From Elizabethkingia argenteiflava (GTDB lineage Bacteria > Bacteroidota > Bacteroidia > Flavobacteriales > Weeksellaceae), in the NCBI RefSeq assembly GCF_009904105.1, contig NZ_JAAABJ010000519.1, positions 1 through 64,000 of the forward strand: a DNA stretch of 64,000 nucleotides. Reading direction: 5' to 3'. A program made the position numbers and the translations under genes. Below are positions 6,750 through 15,891 of the stretch, piece after piece. The notes beneath the pieces were generated by a model that saw nothing but the letters and a program-made list of their open reading frames with translations, did no database searches and was not told the origin of the DNA. Position 1 is the first letter of the stretch; the number at the start of each line of letters is the position of its first letter.

Positions 6750-9365
6750 ATGGAAATTTCCGACAAGTATAATCCTCAAGTAGCAGAACAAAAGTGGTAC
6801 CAATATTGGCAGGATAACAAATTTTTTCATTCGGAACCCGATGAAAGAGTCCCTTATACCATAGTGATTCCTCCACCTAATGTTACCGGTATTTTGCATA
6901 TGGGACATATGCTAAATAATACGCTGCAGGATGTATTAATCCGTCGGGCTCGGATGCGGGGTTATAATGCGTGTTGGGTACCCGGAACCGATCATGCCTC
7001 AATTGCTACTGAAGCTAAGGTGGTCGCTAAATTAAAAGCCGAAGGAATTTCCAAAAAAGAGATAGGGCGTGAAAAATTTTTAGAACATGCCTGGCAGTGG
7101 ACACACCAATATGGGGGGACCATTTTAGAACAGTTGAAAAAGCTCGGATGCTCTTGTGATTGGGAAAGATCCCGCTTTACAATGGAAGATGGCTTATCAC
7201 AATCCGTAACAAAGGTATTCGTAGATCTCTATAACAGAGGAATGATTTATCGTGGGTATAAAATGGTAAATTGGGATCCAGAGGCGAAAACCAATATTTC
7301 GGATGAAGAAGTAATTTATAAAGAACAAAACGGGAAATTATATTTTTTAAAGTATCAGATTGTAGGCTCGGATGAATTTTTAACTGTTGCTACCACGCGT
7401 CCTGAAACTTTATTTGGAGATACCGCGGTATGTATTCATCCACATGATGAACGCTACAGTCATCTTAAAGGTCAAAAAGTCAGAGTTCCCATAGCGGGGA
7501 GGGAAGTACCTATTATTGAGGATGAATATGTGGATATTGATTTTGGTACCGGGGTTCTAAAAATAACACCCGCTCACGATGTTAATGATTATGAAATCGG
7601 AAAACGCCATGGTTTGCAAGTGATAGACTCTATGGATGAGGATGCTCGTCTCAATGAGTATGGGAAGCACTATCAGGGAAAAGATAGATTTACCGTAAGA
7701 AAAGAAATTGTTAAAGAGTTGGAGGAGAAAGCTTTGTTACTAAAAGCTGAAGATTATCTTAACAAAGTGGGAACCTCCGAAAGAACAGGAGCGGTAATAG
7801 AACCTAGAATTTCAGTACAATGGTTTCTTAAAATGCAAAGACTTGCAAAGCCAGCATTAGATGTGGTGATGAATGGAGAGATAAAATTTTATCCTGAAAA
7901 GTTTAAAAACACCTACCGACATTGGATGGAAAATGTGCATGATTGGAATATTTCTCGTCAATTGTGGTGGGGGCACCGGATTCCAGCCTATTATTATGCT
8001 TCAGGAGAAGACGACTTTGTGGTGGCCGAAAATATTGAAGAAGCGCTTAAACTTGCTCAGGAAAAGACAGGCAACTCAAAACTATCGATATCGGATCTAA
8101 GACAAGATGAAGATGCTCTGGATACCTGGTTTTCTTCTTGGTTATGGCCTATATCTGTATTCGATGGTATATTAGATCCTCATAATAAAGATATTAATTA
8201 CTATTACCCTACCTCAGATTTGATTACCGGGCCTGATATTATATTCTTCTGGGTGGCGAGAATGATTATGGCAGGGCAGGAATTTAAACAACAGATTCCT
8301 TTTCAAAATGTTTACTTTACGGGTATCGTAAGAGATAAGCAGCGCCGTAAGATGTCTAAATCTTTAGGCAACTCACCGGATCCCATAGATTTAATTAACC
8401 AATATGGAGCAGATGGTGTACGGGTTGGTATTTTGTTAAGTTCTGCTGCAGGGAATGATCTTTTGTTTGACGAAGAGCTGATGCTGCAGGGGCGTAATTT
8501 TGCGACCAAGATATGGAATGCCTTTAAATTGACTCAAAGTTGGAAGAAAGATGATAGAGAGATTTCTATTGAGATTGAGCAGGCGATTGCGTGGTTCGAG
8601 GCCGAATTTAATAAAGCGATAGCCGAAATAAATGATCAATTTAAAAAGTTCAGAATTTCAGATGCTCTTCATCTATTGTATAAATTAATATGGGATGATT
8701 ATTGTTCTTGGTATCTTGAGATCGTAAAACCAAAATATGGAGAGGCCATCAGTCAGCAGGTATATGATAAAACCATGGTTTTCTTTGAAGATCTGATGAA
8801 GTTTTTACATCCGTTTATGCCATTTTTAACAGAGGAAATATGGCAGTCTATGAGGCTGCGATTACCTGCTGAAGCATTGATAATTACCCAACAAAACCAA
8901 GAATCAGATTTTGATCCGGAAATCATAAGCAACTTTGCTCAGACACAGGAAATTGTTTCAGGAATTAGAAATTATCGTCAAAGCAAAGGTATTTCTCCAA
9001 AAGAGCAGCTAGAGGTTTATACTCAGGTAGAGCATTGGGAGAATGAAGCTGTCATTAAAAAATTAGCTAACATTGGTGAAATTCATTATGCTCAGAAAAA
9101 CGATAAACCGAGTTTCACCTTTTTAATAGGTGCTGTAGAATGTTCTATCCCATTCAGTGAAAATCTAGATCTCGCTGAAGAAAAAAAGAAAACCGAAGAC
9201 GAATTGAAGTATTTAAAAGGTTTCCTGACATCTGTAGAAAAAAAATTAGCTAATGAAAAATTTATGGCTGGTGCCCCGAAACAGGTGGTCGACAATGAAC
9301 GAAAGAAACAAAAAGATACTCAGGAAAAAATAGCTTTGTTAGAAGAAAAAATCAAAACGCTATAA
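6750..9365 (+). CDS. valS: Valyl-tRNA synthetase
   Basis: A class Ia synthetase that charges tRNA-Val. The frame is open from 6627. The start at 6750 (MEISDKYNPQVAEQKWYQYW) gives 871 residues, matches the family N-terminus and leaves the promoter upstream. The HIGH motif is HMGH at 50-53, within PPPNVTGILHMGH. The CP1 editing domain contains TTRPETLFGDTAV, and the KMSKS loop is at 534-538. The anticodon-binding domain is followed by the characteristic C-terminal tRNA-binding coiled coil (about the last 65 residues, rich in K and E). No T-box or other leader element is visible. Confidence 0.97.
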   Translation: MEISDKYNPQVAEQKWYQYWQDNKFFHSEPDERVPYTIVIPPPNVTGILHMGHMLNNTLQDVLIRRARMRGYNACWVPGTDHASIATEAKVVAKLKAEGISKKEIGREKFLEHAWQWTHQYGGTILEQLKKLGCSCDWERSRFTMEDGLSQSVTKVFVDLYNRGMIYRGYKMVNWDPEAKTNISDEEVIYKEQNGKLYFLKYQIVGSDEFLTVATTRPETLFGDTAVCIHPHDERYSHLKGQKVRVPIAGREVPIIEDEYVDIDFGTGVLKITPAHDVNDYEIGKRHGLQVIDSMDEDARLNEYGKHYQGKDRFTVRKEIVKELEEKALLLKAEDYLNKVGTSERTGAVIEPRISVQWFLKMQRLAKPALDVVMNGEIKFYPEKFKNTYRHWMENVHDWNISRQLWWGHRIPAYYYASGEDDFVVAENIEEALKLAQEKTGNSKLSISDLRQDEDALDTWFSSWLWPISVFDGILDPHNKDINYYYPTSDLITGPDIIFFWVARMIMAGQEFKQQIPFQNVYFTGIVRDKQRRKMSKSLGNSPDPIDLINQYGADGVRVGILLSSAAGNDLLFDEELMLQGRNFATKIWNAFKLTQSWKKDDREISIEIEQAIAWFEAEFNKAIAEINDQFKKFRISDALHLLYKLIWDDYCSWYLEIVKPKYGEAISQQVYDKTMVFFEDLMKFLHPFMPFLTEEIWQSMRLRLPAEALIITQQNQESDFDPEIISNFAQTQEIVSGIRNYRQSKGISPKEQLEVYTQVEHWENEAVIKKLANIGEIHYAQKNDKPSFTFLIGAVECSIPFSENLDLAEEKKKTEDELKYLKGFLTSVEKKLANEKFMAGAPKQVVDNERKKQKDTQEKIALLEEKIKTL

Positions 9366-9446
9366 TTTTCAGCTTATTCTATTCCAGAAACATTGAACCT
9401 ATATTATGCAAAAGGTCTTTTTTATTCTCGTTTTTAATGAATCATT

Positions 9447-10088
9447 ATGGATTGTATAGAAAATATACATAAGCTTTTTTCAAAGAATTTTGTAGAAACC
9501 CCTTCGTTGGAGAGTTATGATGTGGGTTTGTTAGCCATAACCACAGGGGAAATTGTGGCCAGCGATCCTTTAATTACACCAGATAAACCTGCTTTTGAGC
9601 AAGTATTTCCCATAGGAGATTTTCAGGTTAATATCCATAAAGAGAGGGATCGTAATTGTGTGGCTTATGCAGAGGTAGTTTTCCAACAATCCGAAGTGAG
9701 AGAATGGAATTTGGCCACCACCCCGGGGCAGAACGTAAAAGATTTAAAAGAAGGAGAAATATTCGGGTATCCTGTAGAAAGTGGTATGGGTTGTTTTATG
9801 GACTATGAGACCCAAAGTTTACTCCACCATTTGGAGCAGGAGATATTTCAAAGAAAAGCAGCAGATTTTGGAGGTATTTATGATGAATTTTTTCATCCCT
9901 ATTTTTTTGAAGGTCCGCAAGCTGTCCATCAATATGCACTGCTAAAGCCGTATGGAGAGAAAAAAAACAATATTTTTGCTTTTGAAGCAGGTTTTGGGGA
10001 AGGTTTTTATGCCAGTTATATCGGGTATGATAAAAAGGGAATACCTGTAAAATTAATTACTGAATTTATTGAAATAATAGTAGATTAG
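9447..10088 (+). CDS. DUF4241 domain protein
   Basis: A 213-residue soluble protein that resembles the DUF4241 family. It shows the N-terminal GEIVASDPLITPD segment and the C-terminal signature in which a glycine-rich strand (FEAGFGEGFYASYIGYD) leads to GIPVKLITEF. There is no signal peptide or membrane segment. DUF4241 proteins are of unknown function; some occur in immunity-protein arrays of toxin systems, but no toxin gene is next to this one. It lies 4 bases before a PfkB kinase, so the two are probably co-transcribed. Confidence 0.8.
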   Translation: MDCIENIHKLFSKNFVETPSLESYDVGLLAITTGEIVASDPLITPDKPAFEQVFPIGDFQVNIHKERDRNCVAYAEVVFQQSEVREWNLATTPGQNVKDLKEGEIFGYPVESGMGCFMDYETQSLLHHLEQEIFQRKAADFGGIYDEFFHPYFFEGPQAVHQYALLKPYGEKKNNIFAFEAGFGEGFYASYIGYDKKGIPVKLITEFIEIIVD

Positions 10089-10092
10089 TCTT

Positions 10093-10983
10093 ATGAAATT
10101 TTCAAGCCACACCCCCAAAATTGTAGTAGTGGGAAGTTCTTCTATAGATCTAGTTCTGACGACAGAACATCATCCTTTTATTAATGAAACAGTACTGGCG
10201 ACTCAAACCGATTTGTTTTTAGGTGGCAAGGGAGCTAATCAAGCTGTGGGCACAAGTCGCTTGGGCGCACAGGTGTACTTAGTAGGGTGTGTGGGAAGAG
10301 ATGCGAATGGAGCCAGTGTGCTGGAAAATTTGGAAGGAGAAGGAATTGATGTAGGCTTTGTCCATCAAAACTCAACGCAACCTACAGGGACGGCTTATGT
10401 TACTTATGCACACGGCAATATCAGTATAGTGGTGGTTCCTGCGGCCAACAACTTTATTACCACAACAGATATTGATAAGGCAGAGACTATCATTAAAGAG
10501 GCAGATTTGGTATTGACACAGCTTGAAATTCCTATAGCTGCTGTAAATCACCTTTTTAATTTATGCGAAAAAAGTAAGACTAGAATAGGCCTTTATGCAT
10601 CTCCTGCGAAATTTGTGCCCGCATACATGATCGAAGCTTCCACTTTTATTGTAGCGAAAAGTAATGATTTATCTGTTATATTTGGAGAAGCTAACGATGA
10701 TAAAGTTCTCAAAAGACTCCCCAATAAGTTATTTATTAGAGATGGCATTAATTCCACCTTATACTTTAATGGTGAAGAGATGAAATATTACCGCAAAGAG
10801 CCCGCCACTACGGCTCATAAGATGGGAATGGGGGATGCTTTTACCTCAGGTTTTGCCATAGCCTTTTGCCATGGAAATGAGATTCGAGACTGTGTGCGAT
10901 TTGGGAATGAAGTTGCACTCAAGGTCTCCGCCAGTAGGGGGTCTCAGACAGGATTACCTTACTTAGAAGATTTTAATGCTTAA
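10093..10983 (+). CDS. PfkB-family carbohydrate kinase (ribokinase-like)
   Basis: A 296-residue sugar kinase of the ribokinase/PfkB family, expected to phosphorylate a pentose or nucleoside with ATP. The first signature is GGKGANQA at 44-51. The second, around the catalytic base, reads HKMGMGDAFTSGF: the usual G-A-G-D anion hole is G245-M246-G247-D248, with Asp kept but Ala replaced by Met. The N-terminal substrate site (SSIDLVLTTEHHPFINET) departs from the NxDxx of ribokinases. The call to ribokinase itself is therefore not safe. It follows the DUF4241 gene by 4 bases. Confidence 0.85.
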   Translation: MKFSSHTPKIVVVGSSSIDLVLTTEHHPFINETVLATQTDLFLGGKGANQAVGTSRLGAQVYLVGCVGRDANGASVLENLEGEGIDVGFVHQNSTQPTGTAYVTYAHGNISIVVVPAANNFITTTDIDKAETIIKEADLVLTQLEIPIAAVNHLFNLCEKSKTRIGLYASPAKFVPAYMIEASTFIVAKSNDLSVIFGEANDDKVLKRLPNKLFIRDGINSTLYFNGEEMKYYRKEPATTAHKMGMGDAFTSGFAIAFCHGNEIRDCVRFGNEVALKVSASRGSQTGLPYLEDFNA

Positions 10984-11421
10984 GTTTTTGATACGCTATA
11001 AATAACCGAATACTAAAAATAAAAGTGATTCTAAAAAGAGGTAGATTTTGAAAATATCAACATCATCCCTTCTTACAAGTATTTACTTCAAATAGCTTTT
11101 AGGCTTTACTATTTGTTTTATTTTCTACCTCATAGTCTATCAGAAACAGAGTCTTATAGTGAAACTTTTTAATTCCAAAAAGTTTTTATATGCTTACTCT
11201 ATACCATTAAAGAGAGCCCCGTTCGAGGAACGACCGTTTGTAAATAAATATAGAGGCATGGGCTCCTGATAGTAGGTGTATTTTTGAGTTTTTTCCCCGA
11301 TGAACAATACTGTTGGAGCTATTTTTATGTATCTTTATCTTTTACTTTTACTGTTTTTGGTAAAAGGAGAGCAAATTTTATAAAAACTTATCACTTTTTC
11401 TTAAAAAATAAGGATGTTTAT
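10984..11421. other. Intergenic region with two hairpins before the HD gene
   Basis: No gene is visible in this stretch. AAACTTTTT and AAAAAGTTT (11163-11186) form a weak hairpin with a T-run that might end the pfkB transcript. A second structured block lies at 11214-11265: outer arms GAGCCC (11214-11219) and GGGCTC (11260-11265) enclose CGTTC-GAG-GAACG (11220-11232). The HD frame stays open upstream to a TTG at 11284, but residues coded before 11422 do not look conserved. Confidence 0.5.
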
Positions 11422-12069
11422 ATGGATGATTTAGTGTCAAAAACAGTTGAATTTGTAAAGCAAAAATTGCAGGGAGCTGAAGCGGGGCACGATTGGTTCC
11501 ATATTGAAAGAGTGTGGAAACTTTCGATCAAGCTTGCGGAAAAAGAAAGTGTCAATTTGGAAGTAATCCATCTGGGAGCTTTATTACATGATATCGCGGA
11601 TCCTAAATTTCATGATGGGAACGAGAAAATAGGACCAGAAACGGCCTGTTCTTTTTTACAAAGTCAGCAGGTAGAACCAGAGGTTATTCAGCAAGTTGTA
11701 TTCATAATAAGAAATATATCCTTTAAGAATAGAACTGAAACAGCCAAGCATAAGCCCATAGAATTACAGATTGTTCAGGATGCAGACCGTTTGGACGCTA
11801 TGGGGGCAATTGGTATTGCGAGGTTGTTTAATTTTGGAGGTTTTAAAAATAACCCCATCCATATTCCTGAGGAAAAACCTCGCTTAAATTTTTGTAAAGA
11901 AGAATATAAGAAATCGAAGGGAACGAGTATTAATCATTTTTATGAAAAATTATTGTTATTAAAAAGTATGATGAATACACCTACTGGTAAAGAGATGGCA
12001 GCAATAAGGCATCAATATATGGAAGATTTTTTACAGCAATTTTACAACGAATGGAATGTGGTAGTATAG
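11422..12069 (+). CDS. HD-domain phosphohydrolase (YpgQ/YedJ-like)
   Basis: A 215-residue metal-dependent phosphohydrolase of the HD superfamily. The metal and catalytic residues are visible in order: His23 in AGHDWFHIERV, the paired HD at 56-57 in LGALLHDIAD, and a late Asp in VQDADRLDAMGAIGIARLFN (about 120-125). The pattern matches the E. coli YedJ / B. subtilis YpgQ group, for which nucleotide (d)NTP phosphohydrolase activity has been described; activity here is inferred. I chose the ATG at 11422 because the family begins there. The extension to the TTG at 11284 adds 46 unrelated residues. Confidence 0.88.
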   Translation: MDDLVSKTVEFVKQKLQGAEAGHDWFHIERVWKLSIKLAEKESVNLEVIHLGALLHDIADPKFHDGNEKIGPETACSFLQSQQVEPEVIQQVVFIIRNISFKNRTETAKHKPIELQIVQDADRLDAMGAIGIARLFNFGGFKNNPIHIPEEKPRLNFCKEEYKKSKGTSINHFYEKLLLLKSMMNTPTGKEMAAIRHQYMEDFLQQFYNEWNVVV

Positions 12070-12106
12070 GGCTATTTGAAAGAAATTTTTACTTTTGTTG
12101 AAAATT

Positions 12107-12715
12107 ATGATGTACGCACTTACTATACTTCTTTTCATTTTATTAGGGATCTCTTTATTGCTCTCACCCATAAAGAGTGGCAATCTGGCAGTATACACCC
12201 GATTTTTCCGCTGGCTGATTGCTACAGGAGGCATTGTTTTTTTTAGTTGGTGGTTTTTTAAAATTAGTTTTCCCAAGTTCTCGGAAAGATCTCTTTCCGT
12301 ACAGATTATTAATAATATGCCCCATCCTCTGGATATTTATGCTATTAAGATAAGTAATGATCCAGAAGCTAGAGAGAGCGTTTCCCATGTAGGCGTAATT
12401 AGGCCCGCCCATTATCGCATAGAATATTTTAAAGTTAAGAATATGGATGAGTATTGGCTCATGGGGTTTATAGGTAAGAGACAGTTGGTTTATTTTTCTC
12501 AGAACATGATTTTTAATAAAAATGAAGATCAGCTTATAGAAATACGGAACTATATTAACCAAAGTCATAGACTGTCTGATATGGGGGTTAAGGCGGTGAG
12601 TGCCTATGTTGATGATACAGTTACTGATGCAATATGGGTAACTTTGGATTTGCTGTTGCTTTTTCTCAATATAGCCTTACTTCTTCGGAAAAAACCTCTA
12701 GCGGTAGAATATTGA
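12107..12715 (+). CDS. Hypothetical membrane protein with three TM segments
   Basis: A 203-residue protein I do not recognise. Two hydrophobic segments lie at the N-terminus (about 3-21 and 35-54), a soluble region of about 110 residues follows (SVQIINNMPHPLDIYAIKIS onward), and one hydrophobic segment is near the C-terminus (about 175-195). This predicts an integral inner-membrane protein with one globular loop. The frame opens with a TTG at 12095, but two consecutive ATG codons at 12107 and 12110 are better starts. It lies 37 bases after the HD gene and ends before a strong two-way terminator. Confidence 0.7.
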   Translation: MMYALTILLFILLGISLLLSPIKSGNLAVYTRFFRWLIATGGIVFFSWWFFKISFPKFSERSLSVQIINNMPHPLDIYAIKISNDPEARESVSHVGVIRPAHYRIEYFKVKNMDEYWLMGFIGKRQLVYFSQNMIFNKNEDQLIEIRNYINQSHRLSDMGVKAVSAYVDDTVTDAIWVTLDLLLLFLNIALLLRKKPLAVEY

Positions 12716-12756
12716 TCAGTGCTGGACTCTATTCAGCAAGCTTCATCCTTTCTCAT

Positions 12757-12792
12757 AAAAAAATCACAGACATTACGTCTGTGATTTTTTTT
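12757..12792. terminator. Bidirectional terminator between the membrane gene and nrdA
   Basis: AAAAAAATCACAGAC (12757-12771) and GTCTGTGATTTTTTT (from 12777) form a perfect 15-bp stem around the loop ATTAC, with T-runs on both strands. It sits between two convergent genes. Confidence 0.9.
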
Positions 12793-12814
12793 ACTTTATC
12801 CGAGTTTTATTGAC

Positions 12815-14470
12815 TTAGGCCTCACAAGAAGAACAATTTACAAAATTAACCATCAGTTCTTTAGAAACTGATGAGCTTCGTTGATAATAGAGTGTTTTTA
12901 CACCCTTTTTCCAGGCTTCAATATATAAATAGTTCACATCTTTAACAGGCATGCTGGATGGAATTTGCAAGTTTAGTGATTGTGCTTGATCTATATATTG
13001 CTGTCTTTGAGCGGCTTGAGAAATAATCTCCATGGGAGAGATTTCTTTAAAGGTTTTAAATACTGATTTTTCTTGATCTGTTAATTCTTTCATATGTTGA
13101 ACAGATCCGTGATTGAGCATAATAGTACGCCAAGTTTCTTCGTTGTCTATTCCTTTTTCTTCTAGCAATTTAGCCAGATATTTATTTTTGCGTATAAAAT
13201 TTCCTTTCGCTAAACCAGCTTTATAGTAATTAGAAGAGAAAGGTTCTATCCCTGGCGAAGTTTGGCCTAGAATAGCCGAACTTGAGGTGGTTGGTGCAAT
13301 AGCCATGGTGGTCGTATTCCTCAGTCCATATCCCTTTAATATATCCGGTTCACCATAGATATCCGCTAATTCTCTAGAGGCTTGTTCTGCTTGTTCTTTT
13401 ATGAGCCTAAAAGCTCTTGCATTGAACTGAGTAGCTTCAAAACTTTCAAAAGGAATCATATTTTTCTGTAAATAGGAGTGATAACCTAACACCCCTAGTC
13501 CTAATGCCCTGTGGCGTATGGCAAAGTTTCTAGCTCCCTGTAGGTAATAATTGTCCTCTGTTTTTTCAATAAATTCAGAAAGTACAGCATCTAAAAAGTA
13601 AATAGCCAGTTTTACGGCATTTGTATCTTTCCATTCATCGTATAGTTCGAGATTCATTGAAGATAGACAGCAAATAAATGATTCCTCCATAGAAGAAGGT
13701 AACATGATTTCTGAGCAGAGGTTACTAGCATTCACTGTCAAACCTAGGTCTTTGTACACTTGAGGCTTATTTCTATTTCCGTTATCTGTAAAGAAAATAT
13801 AGGGTAAACCTTTTTGTTGGCGACTTTCTAGTACGCGAGCCCATATTTTGCGTTTTTCTATATCGCCATCAATCATATCCTGCATCCAGTAATCCGGAAC
13901 ACAAACCCCAGTAAATAGATTTTGAATAGGACTCCCTATATCTTTAATCGACAAAAATTCCTCTATATCACCGTGGTCAATATCTAAATAAGCTGCAAAA
14001 GCACCGCGGCGTACACCACCTTGAGAAACTACGTCCATAGCCGTATCAAAAAGCTTCATGAACGAAACAGCTCCAGAGGATTTTCCATTGTCAGTAACTG
14101 CAGTTCCACGATGGCGGAGTTCTCCGAAGTAACCAGAAGTCCCTCCTCCGATTTTGGTTTGCATAATCACTTCTCCCAGTTTATGGGTAATACCTTCTAT
14201 GCTGTCTGGAATATGGACATTGAAACACGAGATGGGTAGCCCTCTCTGGGTTCCCATATTAGCCCATACAGGTGAAGAAAAACTGATCCACCCTTTGGTA
14301 ATCATCTCTTCAAAAGCGGGTTGTAGTTCTGGTTTGTATAAGCGTTTTGCGGCGGCCGTTGTAATTCTTTCTATGGCCCCCTTTACGGTTTCTCCTTTTA
14401 GCAAATACCCCCTGTTGAGCATTTGTTCGGATTCCTCGTTCAGCCACCATATATTATTCTGTTCTTCCAT
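12815..14470 (-). CDS. nrdA: Ribonucleoside-diphosphate reductase, alpha (catalytic) subunit
   Basis: The catalytic subunit of aerobic class I ribonucleotide reductase, which makes dNDPs. At 551 residues it is much shorter than E. coli NrdA and starts almost directly in the core (MEEQNNIWWLNEESEQMLNR), so no N-terminal ATP-cone is present. Key residues are visible: C82 (PISCFN), the N250-x-C252-x-E254 radical site, C267/C268 (FICCLSSMN), the radical-transfer tyrosines in LYYQRS, and a C-terminal redox pair C546/C549 (NCSSCEA). It is downstream of nrdB on the same strand but separated by an unusually long 385-base gap with two palindromes. Confidence 0.95.
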   Translation of the reverse strand: MEEQNNIWWLNEESEQMLNRGYLLKGETVKGAIERITTAAAKRLYKPELQPAFEEMITKGWISFSSPVWANMGTQRGLPISCFNVHIPDSIEGITHKLGEVIMQTKIGGGTSGYFGELRHRGTAVTDNGKSSGAVSFMKLFDTAMDVVSQGGVRRGAFAAYLDIDHGDIEEFLSIKDIGSPIQNLFTGVCVPDYWMQDMIDGDIEKRKIWARVLESRQQKGLPYIFFTDNGNRNKPQVYKDLGLTVNASNLCSEIMLPSSMEESFICCLSSMNLELYDEWKDTNAVKLAIYFLDAVLSEFIEKTEDNYYLQGARNFAIRHRALGLGVLGYHSYLQKNMIPFESFEATQFNARAFRLIKEQAEQASRELADIYGEPDILKGYGLRNTTTMAIAPTTSSSAILGQTSPGIEPFSSNYYKAGLAKGNFIRKNKYLAKLLEEKGIDNEETWRTIMLNHGSVQHMKELTDQEKSVFKTFKEISPMEIISQAAQRQQYIDQAQSLNLQIPSSMPVKDVNYLYIEAWKKGVKTLYYQRSSSVSKELMVNFVNCSSCEA

Positions 14471-14855
14471 AATTCTATTTTTTACAAATCTCTGTTTTTG
14501 TAAGCCTGTGGAGATCTTGCTTTATATTTATGGGTTGTATACAATTATACAACCACTTTTTTTCTAATTCTAACATCTACAATTTTCAAAGCACCAAACT
14601 TTATCTCATTTTTTATTTTTTAACAGTAGAATAAATAAAAAATGAGATAAATTTTGTGTTTTTCTTTAATGATCTGAATAGAAGTACATCTCTACTATCC
14701 TTATATTCAATCTTATCTCGCTTGGTACTTCAATTTTAATACCTGCATTTTATCTTTTTTCATTTGGAGTCTACTTGTTTTATAATGGCATATCTACATC
14801 TCCTTTTTAGCTATTTCTTAATACAGGTTTCCTTTAAATTGATTTCGTTTTTTAA
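14471..14855 (-). promoter_or_regulatory. nrdB-nrdA intergenic region with two inverted repeats
   Basis: No gene lies in this stretch. A perfect palindrome, GGTTGTATA-CAAT-TATACAACC (14533-14554), is about 65-85 bases upstream of nrdA and has the form of an operator. Further upstream, TTTATCTCATTTTTTATT (14600-14617) pairs perfectly with 14634-14651, an 18-bp AT-rich stem with a 16-base loop that may be a weak terminator for nrdB or a processing site. NrdR-box consensus (ACACwATATwGTGT-like tandem boxes) is not seen. No exact -7 box precedes nrdA; the palindrome half TATAATTG is one mismatch away. Confidence 0.5.
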
Positions 14856-15830
14856 TTAAAATAAATCATTTGCAGTTATGCTCTTGTCGTGTTTTGTATA
14901 GTCTACAGGTCTTTTTGCGAAAAAATCATCCAGAGAATTTGCGAATACTTCTTCTTCAAACCAAATCATAGGGCGATATTGCTCCTCCGAAATTTTATAA
15001 CGAGGGTTCATATTAATTTTCTTAAGACTATCATCCACCCGATATTTCATGAAGTTGAGTAAATTTTCTTTAGATACTTTATCCAATTCGCCTAGTTCAA
15101 AAATCCAGTCTAAAATCTCAGCTTCCAACATTACAGACTGGTCTACTAAAGTATAAATCTCTTCGAGATCGGCATCTGAAAGTAATTTGGGTTGTTCTTC
15201 TCTGATTTTATTGATTAAATAAATTCCAGCATTGGCGTGAATTTGCTCATCGACGGAAGTCCATGCGATAATGTTGGATACATTCTTCATATATCCTTTA
15301 AATCGTGTAAAGGACAGAATAATAGCGAATTGAGAAAATAGAGATACATTTTCAATCAAAATGCTAAATAAGAGTAGAGAAGATACATACTCTTTCGGGG
15401 TGGTAGAATTGGCATGTTTTAGTACATGGGATAAGAAATCAATACGTTTCTTAATAGGGGGGATTTCCACGACGTTAAGGAATTCATCATTGTAACCCAA
15501 AACTTCTAAAAGGCGAGAATAAGCTTCTGAATGTCGAAATTCACACTCTGCAAAAGTGGCACCTAATCCATTTAGCTCTGGTTTTGGCAAGTGGTGATAA
15601 AGGTTACCCCAAAATGTTTTTACAGATACTTCTATCTGAGCAATTGCTAACAGAGCGTTTTTCACTGCATTTTTTTCATAAGGTTCCAATTGTGAATGGA
15701 AGTCCTGTACATCGGCTGTAAAATCGACTTCTGAATGTACCCAGAACGATTTGTTAATAGCTTCTACAAACTGTATAATCTCAGGGTATTCAAAAGGTTT
15801 GTAACTGATTCGTTTGTCGAAAATTCCCAT
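14856..15830 (-). CDS. nrdB: Ribonucleoside-diphosphate reductase, beta (radical) subunit
   Basis: The subunit that houses the metal centre and tyrosyl radical of class I ribonucleotide reductase. In the 324-residue protein the ligands can be read by spacing: E67 (AQIEVSVKTFW), E97 and H100 (ECEFRHSEAYS), E160 (SILIENVSLF), E195 and H198 (DEQIHAN). Tyr104 sits four residues after H100, as the radical tyrosine does in E. coli. The first ligand appears to be Glu rather than the Asp of E. coli NrdB. No ATP-cone is fused at the N-terminus. The start is at a conserved MGIFDKRISYKPFEYPE. It has its own -7 box, and a perfect DnaA box lies 141-149 bases upstream. Confidence 0.95.
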   Translation of the reverse strand: MGIFDKRISYKPFEYPEIIQFVEAINKSFWVHSEVDFTADVQDFHSQLEPYEKNAVKNALLAIAQIEVSVKTFWGNLYHHLPKPELNGLGATFAECEFRHSEAYSRLLEVLGYNDEFLNVVEIPPIKKRIDFLSHVLKHANSTTPKEYVSSLLLFSILIENVSLFSQFAIILSFTRFKGYMKNVSNIIAWTSVDEQIHANAGIYLINKIREEQPKLLSDADLEEIYTLVDQSVMLEAEILDWIFELGELDKVSKENLLNFMKYRVDDSLKKINMNPRYKISEEQYRPMIWFEEEVFANSLDDFFAKRPVDYTKHDKSITANDLF

Positions 15831-15891
15831 AATGATTTCTTGTAATTTTTTAATTAAAATGAGGCTACTTTTTAGCTGTTATGTCAGATTA

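Noticed and set aside
11214-11265. tRNA gene at the hairpin pair
   Set aside because: No T-loop GGTTCGA consensus, no anticodon arm and no CCA-end stem could be fitted.
11284-11421. N-terminal extension of the HD protein to a TTG
   Set aside because: The added 46 residues do not resemble the family and the ATG at 11422 fits the known N-terminus.
12164-12568. 134-codon minus-strand frame opposite the membrane protein gene
   Set aside because: It is antisense to a gene with better start, topology and operon context, and its residues suggest no fold.
14154-14567. 137-codon plus-strand frame opposite nrdA
   Set aside because: It lies on the antisense strand of a well-conserved NrdA and shows no family features, so it is a shadow frame.
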